Shown one piece after another: positions 9,282 to 17,207 of a stretch of 64,000 bases of DNA. Numbering within the stretch: the stretch's first letter is position 1; each line of letters starts with the position of its first letter. The position numbers were made by a program, and so were the translations under genes. This stretch comes from Gracilibacillus massiliensis (GTDB lineage: Bacteria > Bacillota > Bacilli > Bacillales > Amphibacillaceae): positions 186,001 through 250,000 of the forward strand of contig NZ_CZRP01000010.1 of assembly GCF_001458115.1 (NCBI RefSeq), in the 5' to 3' direction. Below the pieces are notes generated by a model. The model saw nothing but the letters and a program-made list of their open reading frames with translations. It was not told the DNA's origin and ran no database searches.

Positions 9282-11252
9282 ATGAGTAAAATAGATAATA
9301 TAATGAATCATCCTGAAGAGATATACGATATAAAAACAGTAGCGAGAGGACCAATCGGCAAACTGCCTCTAACTGATAAAATGCTCAGAAAATCTCCAAG
9401 TGGAGACTTATTCGGGTTATCTCAAAATGTGGGGATGGGTTGGAGTCCGAACAGCCTAGATGGCAAACAAGTGTTATTACTAAGTACACAAGGTGGCCTA
9501 AAGGATGAAGAAGGCAATCCACTAGCATTAGGTTATCATACCGGGCACTGGGAAGTAGACATATTAATGAAAGAAGCGGCAAATGAAGTTAGTCAGCATT
9601 CAGGAATTCCTTTTGCTGCCTATGTGAGTGATCCATGTGATGGCCGTTCTCAAGGAACTACTGGTATGTTTGATTCCTTCCCATATCGAAACGATGCAGC
9701 AATGGTGTATCGTCGCTTAATTCGCTCGTTACCAACTCGTGATGCAGTATTAGGAATCGCTACTTGTGACAAAGGATTACCTGCTATGACAATTGCGTTA
9801 GCATCGATGCATGATTTACCTACCGTTGTTATTCCTGGGGGTGTTACATTACCTCCTCTATATGGGGAAGATGCTGGCAAGGTTCAAACGATTGGTGCGC
9901 GCTATTCCAATGATGAACTATCATTAGAAGAAGCAGCTGAGCTAGGTTGTGCGGCATGTGCAACACCAGGCGGCGGCTGTCAATTCTTAGGAACCGCTGC
10001 AACTGCACAAGTCGTTGCTGAAGCACTAGGTATGACAGTTCCACACGCTGCACTAGCACCATCCGGCCAAAAGGTATGGAAGGAAATGGCACGTCAATCA
10101 TCAAGAGCGATTATAGCAATGGAAGAAGAAAAATTGACAACCAAAGATATCGTGACAGATGATGCCATCCATAATGCCATGGTAGTTCATGCGGCGTTTG
10201 GTGGTTCTACGAATCTACTATTGCACATACCTGCTATTGCACATGCGGCAAAATGTACGATTCCTTCTATTGAAGATTGGCACCGTATCAATAAAGAAAC
10301 ACCACGTTTAGTAAGTTTATTACCAAATGGACCAATACCACACCCAACAATTCGTGGTTATTTAGCAGGCGGGGTTCCAGAAGTGATGTTACATCTTCGT
10401 GATTTGGGGTTATTACGTGAAAACGTGATGACGGTTACTGGTCACACTCTCAAAGAAAATTTAGACTGGTGGGAACATTCCGAACGCAGACAAAAAATGA
10501 AGGAAAAATTAAAAGAAGCAGATCAAATTGATGCAGATGAAGTAATCATGTCAAAAGAACAAGCCGAAGAGCGCGGATTAACGTCGACAGTCACATTTCC
10601 AACTGGTAACATCGCACCAGAGGGAGCTGTCATTAAATCGACATCAATTGATCCTTCCAGACTTGATGAAAATCAAGTGTATTACCATAAAAGCGAAGCT
10701 AAAATCTACACTAGTGAAGCTAGCGCAATTGAAGCAATTAAAACAAAGCAAATTAAAAAAGGCGATATTATGATTTTAACCGGATGCGGGCCGTTAGGGA
10801 CTGGAATGGAAGAAACGTACCAAGTTACTTCCGCATTAAAACACTTATCGTATGGTAAATATGTAACATTAATTACCGATGCTCGTTTTTCTGGTGTATC
10901 CACTGGAGCCTGTATTGGTCATGTTGGGCCAGAAGGACTAGCTGATGGACCAATCGGTAAGCTTCAAGACGGTGATATCATCGAAGTTAGAATCGATGCT
11001 AAAAATCTAGAAGGTACAATTAATTTTGTCGGACATGCTGATCAAGAAGTTTCGTATCAAGAAGGTGCTGCTATTCTCGCATCAAGAAGCATCAATGCAG
11101 ACATCAAACCTTCCGACAACCTCCCAGATGATACTCGTTTATGGGCTGCTTTACAAAAAGTAAGTGGCGGTACTTGGAAAGGCAGCGTATATGATGTCGA
11201 TCGAATTGTGGAAGTTTTAGAAGCTGGGGAGAAAGCATTGAAAGAAAAATAA
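9282..11252 (+). CDS. yjhG: D-xylonate dehydratase, YjhG/YagF type (IlvD/EDD family)
   Basis: Iron-sulfur dehydratase that removes water from a sugar acid, in this subfamily D-xylonate, to give 2-keto-3-deoxy-D-xylonate. About 656 residues, the length of E. coli YjhG (IlvD is shorter). Visible features: [14 protein letters not shown] near residue 118, [10 protein letters not shown] near 160, [18 protein letters not shown] near 228 (cluster cysteines), and [20 protein letters not shown] near 538. Start taken at the second ATG (9282), eight bases after GGAGGGG; the ATG at 9276 is too close. Its partners (KDX dehydratase, semialdehyde dehydrogenase, regulator) are convergent at 11.9-15.1 kb. L-arabinonate is an alternative substrate. 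Confidence 0.88.
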   Translation: MSKIDNIMNHPEEIYDIKTVARGPIGKLPLTDKMLRKSPSGDLFGLSQNVGMGWSPNSLDGKQVLLLSTQGGLKDEEGNPLALGYHTGHWEVDILMKEAANEVSQHSGIPFAAYVSDPCDGRSQGTTGMFDSFPYRNDAAMVYRRLIRSLPTRDAVLGIATCDKGLPAMTIALASMHDLPTVVIPGGVTLPPLYGEDAGKVQTIGARYSNDELSLEEAAELGCAACATPGGGCQFLGTAATAQVVAEALGMTVPHAALAPSGQKVWKEMARQSSRAIIAMEEEKLTTKDIVTDDAIHNAMVVHAAFGGSTNLLLHIPAIAHAAKCTIPSIEDWHRINKETPRLVSLLPNGPIPHPTIRGYLAGGVPEVMLHLRDLGLLRENVMTVTGHTLKENLDWWEHSERRQKMKEKLKEADQIDADEVIMSKEQAEERGLTSTVTFPTGNIAPEGAVIKSTSIDPSRLDENQVYYHKSEAKIYTSEASAIEAIKTKQIKKGDIMILTGCGPLGTGMEETYQVTSALKHLSYGKYVTLITDARFSGVSTGACIGHVGPEGLADGPIGKLQDGDIIEVRIDAKNLEGTINFVGHADQEVSYQEGAAILASRSINADIKPSDNLPDDTRLWAALQKVSGGTWKGSVYDVDRIVEVLEAGEKALKEK

Positions 11253-11260
11253 AAATAAGG

Positions 11261-11446
11261 CTGAGACATAAATCAGGTGGTAATTTTGAGATTTTAGTAC
11301 TGCCGTAACAACCGCTACGGCTTGTCCGCTTCCCTTTCCGCGGGTTTTTCTCCTCAGCTAACTTTTTAAGCATAGATCGCTTAAAAAGTGGATCTTCGGA
11401 TAAAAACTTCCCGCAGGAGTGGAAGCGGACGCCTTCGCTTTTTAAT
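11261..11446 (+). repeat. Dispersed hairpin repeat element, copy 1
   Basis: Begins CTGAGACATAAATCAGGTG directly after the dehydratase stop. It contains a long fold-back: GTCCGCTTCC pairs with GGAAGCGGAC at the base, and CTTTTTAAGC with GCTTAAAAAG near the tip. A diverged second copy lies in the opposite orientation at 11604-11784. Looks like a non-coding dispersed intergenic repeat; it could also act as the transcript end of yjhG. Confidence 0.75.
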
Positions 11447-11603
11447 GCTTTACAACTAAAGCAAGAATAGTCATGTTGGCTTTATATAATATTTTTTTGA
11501 ATTTGTCATTAGATTACATTTCTTCGGTATCCAGTTAATAAGATTTATTGTTAATTTGTATTAAACCAAAATAATAGCAGTTGTAATCTTTGTAGAACTT
11601 CAT

Positions 11604-11784
11604 TAAGCGTAGGCGCCCACTTCCACTCCTATGGGATCCTTTTTCCTGAAGATCCACTTTTCCATGCGGTTTGTGCTTGGAAAAGTTAGCTGAAGGAAAA
11701 AGCCCATGGAAAGGGGAGTGGGCAAGCCGAAGCGGATACTAAACATATACATCATGCCAAAATTGACACCTCAATTATGTCACA
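11604..11784 (-). repeat. Dispersed hairpin repeat element, copy 2 (inverted)
   Basis: The reverse complement of this stretch aligns over its whole length with copy 1: the GACATAA/AGGTG/AATTTTG head, CAGCTAACTTTT, AGTGGATCTTC and AGGAGTGGAAG are shared. Substitutions are often paired across the stem, so the fold is kept while the sequence drifts. The rest of the gap (11447-11603) shows no gene. Confidence 0.75.
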
Positions 11785-11799
11785 TTTTTCTTCTAATAA

Positions 11800-11850
11800 C
11801 ATAAAGTCCAAACACTTCAGATGGATTTCCGAAGCGTTTGGACTTTTTAA
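11800..11850 (-). terminator. Intrinsic terminator after the semialdehyde dehydrogenase gene
   Basis: AAAGTCCAAACACTTC (11803-11818) pairs with GAAGCGTTTGGACTTT (11831-11846) with one wobble position. T/A runs on both sides make it usable in both directions. Confidence 0.85.
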
Positions 11851-11883
11851 TTATAGAACTCTTTTGTTCCAGTCTATTCTTTT

Positions 11884-13338
11884 CTATCCTTTGATAAACA
11901 CTGTCTTCGTTGTTGTGAAGAATTCTTTGGCTGCTTGGCCTTGTTCTCTTGAGTAGGAGCTTGATGCTTTCATGCCACCAAATGGCGCTTGTAATTCGAC
12001 ACCTGCTGTTTCCGAGTTAATTCTTACTAATCCTGCCTCAATATCGTCGATGAACGCTAAAATATGATCAATATTTTTCGTGAAAATCGAAGCACTTAAA
12101 CCGAAGTCTACATCATTCGCCAAATCGATCGCATCTTCAATGGTTTCCACTTTCATTAGTGCTAAAACAGGACCGAAGATTTCTTCTTGTGCAATCGTCA
12201 TATCTGTTGTTACATTATCGAAAATCGTTGGTTCGATATAGTAACCTTCTTTAAGGTTACCCTCCGTCAAAACATTACCACCTAACGCTAGTGTGGCTCC
12301 TTCTTCTTTCCCTTTTGCGATATAATGTTTCACGGTATTAAACTGGCCTTCACTCGCACAAGGACCCATCCAAGTTGATCCATCCATACCATCACCAACC
12401 GTAATCTCTTTTGCCTTTTCAAGTAGACGTTCTTTAAATTGATCATAGATAGCCGATTGTACGATGACACGACTACTACAGGTGCATTTTTGCCCCGTAG
12501 ATTTCAAACCACCACTTAAAGTCGCATCGACAGCTGCTTCAATATCACAGTCTTCCGCAATGATGATCGGGTTTTTCCCGCCCATTTCTAGTTGATATTT
12601 TCCACCACGCGCTCCGACGGTATTTCCAATATTCCTACCTACATTGTTAGAACCAGTAAAGGTCACGGCGTTGACATCGTTATGTTCCGCGATACCTTGA
12701 CCGACAACAGAACCACTACCTGTCACAAAATTAACTACACCTGCTGGAAATCCTGCTTTATCAAAACATTCAAAGACTTTTGCCGCAGTGACAGACCCCT
12801 CAGAAGCTGGTTTTAATACAACGGTATTGCCATAAATTAATGCGGGTGCCATTTTCCAGATCGGAATCGCAACAGGGAAGTTCCACGGTGTAATCACACC
12901 AACAACTCCAACCGGTACGCGTTTACTGAACATGAAGGCACTCGCATCTGTTGATGGAATCACATCACCCTCTGAACGCATGCCTTCTCCTGCATAATAT
13001 TTGAGGATTTGAATCCCTCTAGTCGTTTCACCTTTAGCTTCAGGTAATGATTTCCCCATTTCTTTTGTCATGGTTGTTGCGATCTCTTCTAAATTTTCTT
13101 CCATAATTGCTGCCGCTTGATAAAGGTAATTACCTCGTTCCGCTCCCGCTAATTTACGCCATGCTTTTTGTGCACCTTTTGCTTGGGCAACGGCATCATC
13201 CAATTCGTCTCTTGTTGACTTTTGCACACTACCTACAATTTCGTTTTTGTTCGCAGGATTCGTACTTTGAACCACTTCACCTGATGCAGATGCTTTCCAT
13301 TCGCCACCAATATAATTCAAAAATGTTTTTTCACTCAT
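11884..13338 (-). CDS. 2,5-dioxovalerate (alpha-ketoglutarate semialdehyde) dehydrogenase
   Basis: NAD(P)-dependent aldehyde dehydrogenase, 484 residues, closest in character to the GucD/YcbD group. The general-base Glu lies in LEMGGKN near residue 252, and the catalytic Cys in GQKCTCSSR near residue 286. [13 protein letters not shown] and FTGSNNVGR are the cofactor-fold motifs. It follows the FAH-family gene by 17 bases, so the two form an operon. With YjhG and the FAH enzyme it would finish the conversion of D-xylonate (or L-arabinonate) to 2-oxoglutarate. Substrate is inferred from context. Confidence 0.85.
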   Translation of the reverse strand: MSEKTFLNYIGGEWKASASGEVVQSTNPANKNEIVGSVQKSTRDELDDAVAQAKGAQKAWRKLAGAERGNYLYQAAAIMEENLEEIATTMTKEMGKSLPEAKGETTRGIQILKYYAGEGMRSEGDVIPSTDASAFMFSKRVPVGVVGVITPWNFPVAIPIWKMAPALIYGNTVVLKPASEGSVTAAKVFECFDKAGFPAGVVNFVTGSGSVVGQGIAEHNDVNAVTFTGSNNVGRNIGNTVGARGGKYQLEMGGKNPIIIAEDCDIEAAVDATLSGGLKSTGQKCTCSSRVIVQSAIYDQFKERLLEKAKEITVGDGMDGSTWMGPCASEGQFNTVKHYIAKGKEEGATLALGGNVLTEGNLKEGYYIEPTIFDNVTTDMTIAQEEIFGPVLALMKVETIEDAIDLANDVDFGLSASIFTKNIDHILAFIDDIEAGLVRINSETAGVELQAPFGGMKASSSYSREQGQAAKEFFTTTKTVFIKG

Positions 13339-13355
13339 ATCAAATTCTCCTTTTT

Positions 13356-14234
13356 TTATAAATTAGTTGCTAATTTTACTGGGTTTCTTAAAATACCAAT
13401 TGACTCAATTTCTATCTCAATTACATCACCCTCTTGTAAAGTAAAACTATCATCAGGAATAATACATGTTCCTGTTAATAACGTTGTTCCATCTAGAATG
13501 TCGTTATCTTTGATTAAGTAGGACACTAACTCATTGTAAGTTCGCTTTAACATAGAGGTATTTGCATTACCCTTCGTTACTAATTCCCCGTTACGCTCAA
13601 TCCGACACTCTATTTCTAGGTTGTATGGATCTTCGACTGTATCCGCTAACAAAATTGCAGGACCAATAGCACACGAATGCTTCCACATTTTCGCTTGTGG
13701 TAAATAAAGCGGATTTTCCCCTTCAATATCCCTACTACTCATATCATTCCCAACTGTAAACCCTACTATTTCACAATCTGCTTTTACTACTAATGCTAAT
13801 TCAGGTTCTGGTATTTGCCAATTGGAATCTGTTCTAATTCCAACAGGTACATTAGGTCCAATCAATCGCCTTGCTGTTGACTTCAAGAAAATTTCAGGTC
13901 TTCTTGCATCATATACCTTATCATAAAAAGAATCTTTTTGAACATTTGCTTCACGATTTCTTGCTTCCTTACTTTTTAAATACGTTACACCAGCTGCCCA
14001 AACTTCATCTGATTGAATTGGTGCCAGTAAATCTAACTCAGAATAAGACTTTTCGATTGGTGATTTCGATTTGATATCCTCTTCTATTAATTGAAGAGCT
14101 GATTTTTTTTCCTGTTCTGTTTGGCTAAGTAAATCTTGAAATGTATCATACGTAAGCTCAAAGATGTTATTTTCTTTTGTGATAACAGCTAACTGTGTTT
14201 GACTTTCATTTTTTTTGTATCTTATTACTTTCAT
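13356..14234 (-). CDS. FAH-family 2-keto-3-deoxy-sugar-acid dehydratase
   Basis: 292 residues; the fumarylacetoacetate-hydrolase fold occupies about 70-290. The metal-binding Glu pair is in [10 protein letters not shown] near residue 148, and [19 protein letters not shown] near residue 166 followed by [11 protein letters not shown] is typical of 2-keto-3-deoxy-D-xylonate / L-arabinonate dehydratases in the Weimberg route. It would turn KDX into alpha-ketoglutarate semialdehyde, the substrate of the next gene. The upstream region has the shared inverted-repeat motif over a -10-like TATAAT. Other FAH-family hydrolase activities cannot be excluded from sequence alone. Confidence 0.82.
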   Translation of the reverse strand: MKVIRYKKNESQTQLAVITKENNIFELTYDTFQDLLSQTEQEKKSALQLIEEDIKSKSPIEKSYSELDLLAPIQSDEVWAAGVTYLKSKEARNREANVQKDSFYDKVYDARRPEIFLKSTARRLIGPNVPVGIRTDSNWQIPEPELALVVKADCEIVGFTVGNDMSSRDIEGENPLYLPQAKMWKHSCAIGPAILLADTVEDPYNLEIECRIERNGELVTKGNANTSMLKRTYNELVSYLIKDNDILDGTTLLTGTCIIPDDSFTLQEGDVIEIEIESIGILRNPVKLATNL

Positions 14235-14272
14235 TTACACTTCCTCCTCATTTTCAAACTAATATGTTTTAC

Positions 14273-14306
14273 ATTATAAAACTAAGTTTTTATATATAGT
14301 TAATAA
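14273..14306 (-). promoter_or_regulatory. Promoter with overlapping candidate IclR operator
   Basis: On the plus strand ATAAAA-CTAAG-TTTTTAT (14276-14293) matches the perfect inverted repeat before the dehydratase, except for one extra T in the right arm. On the minus strand it covers a TATAAT (14273-14278) with a weak -35 (TTAACT) about 18 bases upstream. Binding there would block polymerase, which fits repression released by a sugar-acid inducer. Confidence 0.55.
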
Positions 14307-14315
14307 AAAAATTTA

Positions 14316-15083
14316 TCACGAAAGATAAATCCTTTTATTGCCTAACGTTTGAGAAATTTCAGAACATGTCTGTTTCAACTGATCTACAATTTCTTTTTCT
14401 AATTTTGTGGTAATTGTTTGTTTTGTAGTTGAAATACTAATAGCTGCAATCGCTTGATTGGTATGATCAAAGATTGGTACCGCTATACAAAATATGCCTG
14501 GTTCATTTTCTTCATTATCTATAGAATACCCTGATTGTCTTACTTTATCTAATTCTTGTAAGTAAACTTGTTTTTCTGATATTGTATGGTGGGTCTGTTT
14601 AAAGAACTCATAGTTTTCTATAAGTTTCGCTATTTCCTCTTCACTTTTATAAGCAATTAATGATTTACCAACAGCACTTGAATGGATAGGTACTCTTTTT
14701 CCTATTCGAGAATATACAATTGCTGAGGCGCCTTCTACTTTATCGATATAGACACCATAAACACCCTCTAATATAACAAGGTGTGCGGTCTGACCGGTAA
14801 CAACCGACAAATCTATTAAATGTTTTCTAGCAATCTCTCTAATATCCATACTGTTAAGGACAAATTGGCCTCTTTCCAGTAACTTTAAGCCCAAACTGTA
14901 TTTACCACTATCCAAGTCTTGTTTAATATAATTGTGTTGTTTTAAAGTTTTTAGTAAAGAATGTGTGGTACTTTTATTTAAATCTAATTTAGTGCTAATT
15001 TCTGTGATTTTTAATTGTGAATGTTGATCATTAAATAAATTTAGGATTTTCAATGCTCGATCAACAGATTGGATAATTGGCAT
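14316..15083 (-). CDS. IclR-family transcriptional regulator
   Basis: 255 residues from the ATG at 15081-15083, which has AGAGG eight bases upstream; a longer frame to 15101 lacks a ribosome site. The N-terminal winged helix occupies residues about 5-65 (VDRALKILNLF, then ITEISTKLDLNKSTTHSLLKTL). The effector domain is at about 80-250 with GVYIDKVEGA, SSAVGKSLIAY and SGYSIDNEENEPGIFCIAVPI. It lies directly upstream of the FAH/ALDH pair in the same direction. I infer it controls those and the dehydratase through the shared inverted repeat; a related shorter-spaced motif at 15126-15138 may serve autoregulation. Confidence 0.9.
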   Translation of the reverse strand: MPIIQSVDRALKILNLFNDQHSQLKITEISTKLDLNKSTTHSLLKTLKQHNYIKQDLDSGKYSLGLKLLERGQFVLNSMDIREIARKHLIDLSVVTGQTAHLVILEGVYGVYIDKVEGASAIVYSRIGKRVPIHSSAVGKSLIAYKSEEEIAKLIENYEFFKQTHHTISEKQVYLQELDKVRQSGYSIDNEENEPGIFCIAVPIFDHTNQAIAAISISTTKQTITTKLEKEIVDQLKQTCSEISQTLGNKRIYLS

Positions 15084-15187
15084 AGATGAAACCTCTTTCA
15101 TTAGTTGCTTTTAAACGATTGTAACATAAAAGTTTTATATATTCAAAAGCTATTTCAAATAATCAAACTAATTGCAATATTAATGAT

Positions 15188-15222
15188 TAAAAAAACCCCG
15201 GAGTTTTTCACCAAGGTTTTTG
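15188..15222 (-). terminator. Intrinsic terminator of pbuG
   Basis: On the minus strand AAACCTTGG and CCGGGGTTT pair (two G-T wobbles) around a short loop, followed by seven Ts; it lies about 17 bases after the pbuG stop. Confidence 0.85.
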
Positions 15223-15238
15223 TTACATTTACAATATT

Positions 15239-16543
15239 TTAATGTAAGAATGCTAGATATGCTATGAAGATTATGAATAACACCCACATGATTGGGTTAA
15301 TTTCTTTTACTTTTCCTTTAGCTACCATTGTAATAGGGTAGAATATAAAACCAACTGCAATACCTGTAGCAATACTGTATGCAAGTGGCATTGTCACCAC
15401 GGTTAGAAATGCCGGAACAGCAATTTCGAACTTATCCCAAGGTATATCTTTTAATGATGAAGCCATTAGCACCCCAACGATGATAAGTGCCGGTGCTGTT
15501 ACCGAATTAGTCACTACTCCTAGTAAAGGGGAGAAGAACAATGCTAAGATAAATAAAGCTGCTGTTACAACGGAAGTGAAACCTGAGCGGCCACCTGCTC
15601 CAACCCCTGTTGCAGATTCTACGTACGATGTGGTTGTTGATGTACCTAACGTTGCACCAACAACGGTAGCAGCAGAATCTGAAAATAATGCCTTACCTGC
15701 GCGAGGTAATTTGTTATCTTTCATTAGTCCTGCTTTAGAAGCAACAGCTACTAATGTACCCGCTGTGTCAAAAAAGTCAACAAACAAGAAAGTTAAAATT
15801 ACAACTAACATTTGTAAAGTGAACACTTCACCTAAGTGTGAGAAGGCCGCACCAAAAGTTGGTGAAACGTCTGGGATTGGTGCAAAAATAGCTTCTGGTG
15901 TTGGAACTTGGCTAAAGATCATCCCAACAATAGCAGTAATCACCATTCCATAAAAAACGCCACCTTTTAACCCTAAAGTGATTAAAATAACGGTAATAAC
16001 GATACCGAATACCGCTAGTAATGTTGGTCCATTTGTTAAATCACCTAATGCTACCATTGTAGAATCGTCCGCTACAATTATTCCTGAATTTTGAAAACCA
16101 ATAAATGCGATAAACAAACCAATACCTGCACCTACAGCCATCTTTAAAACAGCCGGAATGGCGTTAATCACTTTTTCACGTATACCTGTAAGAGTTAAAA
16201 TAATAAAGATAATACCTGAAACTAAAACACCTGCTAAAGCCGTTTCCCAAGGAATACCATAACCTAATACCACTGTATACGTGAAAAATGCATTTAGACC
16301 CATTCCTGGTGCGAGCGCAATTGGATATTTCGCAAAAACACCCATTATTAAGGTACCGATCGCAGCTGCTAGGGCTGTCGCCACAAATACAGCATTTTCA
16401 TCCATACCCGTTGCACCGTCTGCTGCTAACATGCTTGGATTAACGAATAAGATATATGCCATTGCTAAGAAAGTAGTAATACCAGCAACTGTTTCTGTGC
16501 GATAATTTGTTCCTAAATTATCAAATTCAAAAAACTTTCTCAT
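15239..16543 (-). CDS. pbuG: Hypoxanthine/guanine permease, NCS2/AzgA family (PbuG)
   Basis: Integral membrane purine base transporter, 434 residues with 12 or more hydrophobic helices. AzgA-type motifs: ALAPGMGLNAFFTYTVV near residue 75, FVDFFDTAGTLVAVA near 254, and GTSTTTSYVESATGVGAGGRSG near 298. The ATG has AAGGGGAG upstream. PbuG rather than PbuO is supported by position between guaA and purE as in B. subtilis, and by the guanine aptamer, terminator and PurBoxes upstream. Confidence 0.93.
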   Translation of the reverse strand: MRKFFEFDNLGTNYRTETVAGITTFLAMAYILFVNPSMLAADGATGMDENAVFVATALAAAIGTLIMGVFAKYPIALAPGMGLNAFFTYTVVLGYGIPWETALAGVLVSGIIFIILTLTGIREKVINAIPAVLKMAVGAGIGLFIAFIGFQNSGIIVADDSTMVALGDLTNGPTLLAVFGIVITVILITLGLKGGVFYGMVITAIVGMIFSQVPTPEAIFAPIPDVSPTFGAAFSHLGEVFTLQMLVVILTFLFVDFFDTAGTLVAVASKAGLMKDNKLPRAGKALFSDSAATVVGATLGTSTTTSYVESATGVGAGGRSGFTSVVTAALFILALFFSPLLGVVTNSVTAPALIIVGVLMASSLKDIPWDKFEIAVPAFLTVVTMPLAYSIATGIAVGFIFYPITMVAKGKVKEINPIMWVLFIIFIAYLAFLH

Positions 16544-16573
16544 TTTATATTCTCCCCTTTTTGGACATCTGTC

Positions 16574-16612
16574 GTAAAAAAAATACTCTAGGCATTAACC
16601 TAGAGTATTCCT
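16574..16612 (-). terminator. Riboswitch-controlled terminator of pbuG
   Basis: On the minus strand AATACTCTAGG and CCTAGAGTATT pair perfectly around TTAATG and are followed by a run of eight Ts, about 30 bases before the pbuG start. Confidence 0.93.
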
Positions 16613-16663
16613 TACAATTCGGAGAAGTCACTAAAACAATTGACAAATAGCAACTTACATCCT

Positions 16664-16735
16664 CCTCGTAGTCGAAGCAAATTCCGGTGCTTCGGTAGAA
16701 ACTCTTGGGCCATATTCCCAACATTATACGACGGA
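16664..16735 (-). ncRNA. Guanine-class riboswitch aptamer, pbuG leader
   Basis: The P2 loop AATATGG and J2/3 GTTTCTACC are canonical, and J3/1 reads CGACTACGAG, with the C that specifies guanine or hypoxanthine. P3 is GAAGCA/TGCTTC, but the loop between its arms reads CCGGAATT instead of the near-invariant CCGTAAA, one base longer and altered at positions that dock with the P2 loop. P1 pairs TCGTA with TACGA. The switch is complete with terminator, so I call it functional with a variant third loop. Confidence 0.9.
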
Positions 16736-16767
16736 TGGTTATAAATAAATTATTAAGTTCATTTAAT

Positions 16768-16796
16768 ATATTACTACCCTAGAAATCATCAGTCAA
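16768..16796 (-). promoter_or_regulatory. Sigma-A promoter of pbuG
   Basis: On the minus strand TTGACT (16791-16796), 17-base spacer, TAATAT (16768-16773). It lies about 33 bases upstream of the aptamer. Confidence 0.8.
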
Positions 16797-16805
16797 GAGA
16801 AAATA

Positions 16806-16839
16806 CGAATATTATGCCATTTCTTTTATTTATCGTTCG
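16806..16839. promoter_or_regulatory. PurBox pair upstream of pbuG
   Basis: CGAATATT (16806-16813) and ATCGTTCG (16832-16839) are inverted CGAA-centred half sites. Outer span (34 bases) is identical to the PurBox pair of purE, and distance to the -35 box (nine bases) is nearly so. B. subtilis pbuG is also a PurR target. Identification rests on this geometry. Confidence 0.75.
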
Positions 16840-16861
16840 TTTTTTCAAACGTCTGCTACAT

Positions 16862-16942
16862 ATGGTAAGAAATAACATGAAATACAGCTTATTTTTACAT
16901 GAACCCGCACTAACTGATGAAATTCAAGCCTTAGAATGTTGA
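16862..16942 (+). pseudogene. Possible remnant of a SMI1/KNR4-like N-terminus
   Basis: A 26-codon frame from ATG to TGA contains FLHEPALTDEIQALE, which resembles the opening helix of SMI1/KNR4 (contact-dependent toxin immunity) domains, 'PPATEEEIxxLE'. No ribosome site precedes it and nothing homologous continues after the stop. Very tentative: chance similarity is quite possible. The rest of 16943-17207 shows only the terminator at 16976-17014. Confidence 0.15.
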
Positions 16943-16975
16943 TCTAGAGATTATATCCTAACACCGTTTCAAATA

Positions 16976-17014
16976 AAGGGAGACATCACATTTGATTAAA
17001 GTGATATCTCCCTC
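16976..17014 (-). terminator. Hairpin terminator downstream of the LRR surface protein gene
   Basis: GGGAGACATCAC and GTGATATCTCCC pair with one mismatch around a 10-11-base loop; on the minus strand CCCTTTATTT follows. It lies about 195 bases after the surface-protein stop. Confidence 0.65.
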
Positions 17015-17207
17015 TAGAACTATTAACGATTTTCATTTGTGAAATATTCCCACTCTATACAGCTTTCTCGAGACTTTAAGCATACAGAACACACCATAGT
17101 TTACAATAATCAATATGGTTTCAAATTGAAAGTAACTCTACTACTATCCTCGCACATCTCTTGATCATGTTATTTATAAGGAGGACATCAGCCGGTTTCC
17201 TTACTGC

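Noticed and set aside
9282-11252. IlvD (branched-chain amino acid dehydratase)
   Set aside because: Length near 655 residues, the YjhG-like motifs and the sugar-acid gene context fit D-xylonate dehydratase; no ilv genes nearby.
11253-11883. Protein-coding gene in the 630-base gap
   Set aside because: Short frames here cross the hairpin repeats and lack ribosome sites; the stretch is explained by the inverted repeat pair and a terminator.
13107-13361. 84-codon plus-strand ORF
   Set aside because: Antisense to the start of the aldehyde dehydrogenase gene and its upstream spacer; no coding signal of its own.
15480-15953. 157-codon plus-strand ORF
   Set aside because: Antisense shadow of pbuG; the translation is Ala/Thr/Val/Pro-rich as expected from the opposite strand of a membrane protein gene.
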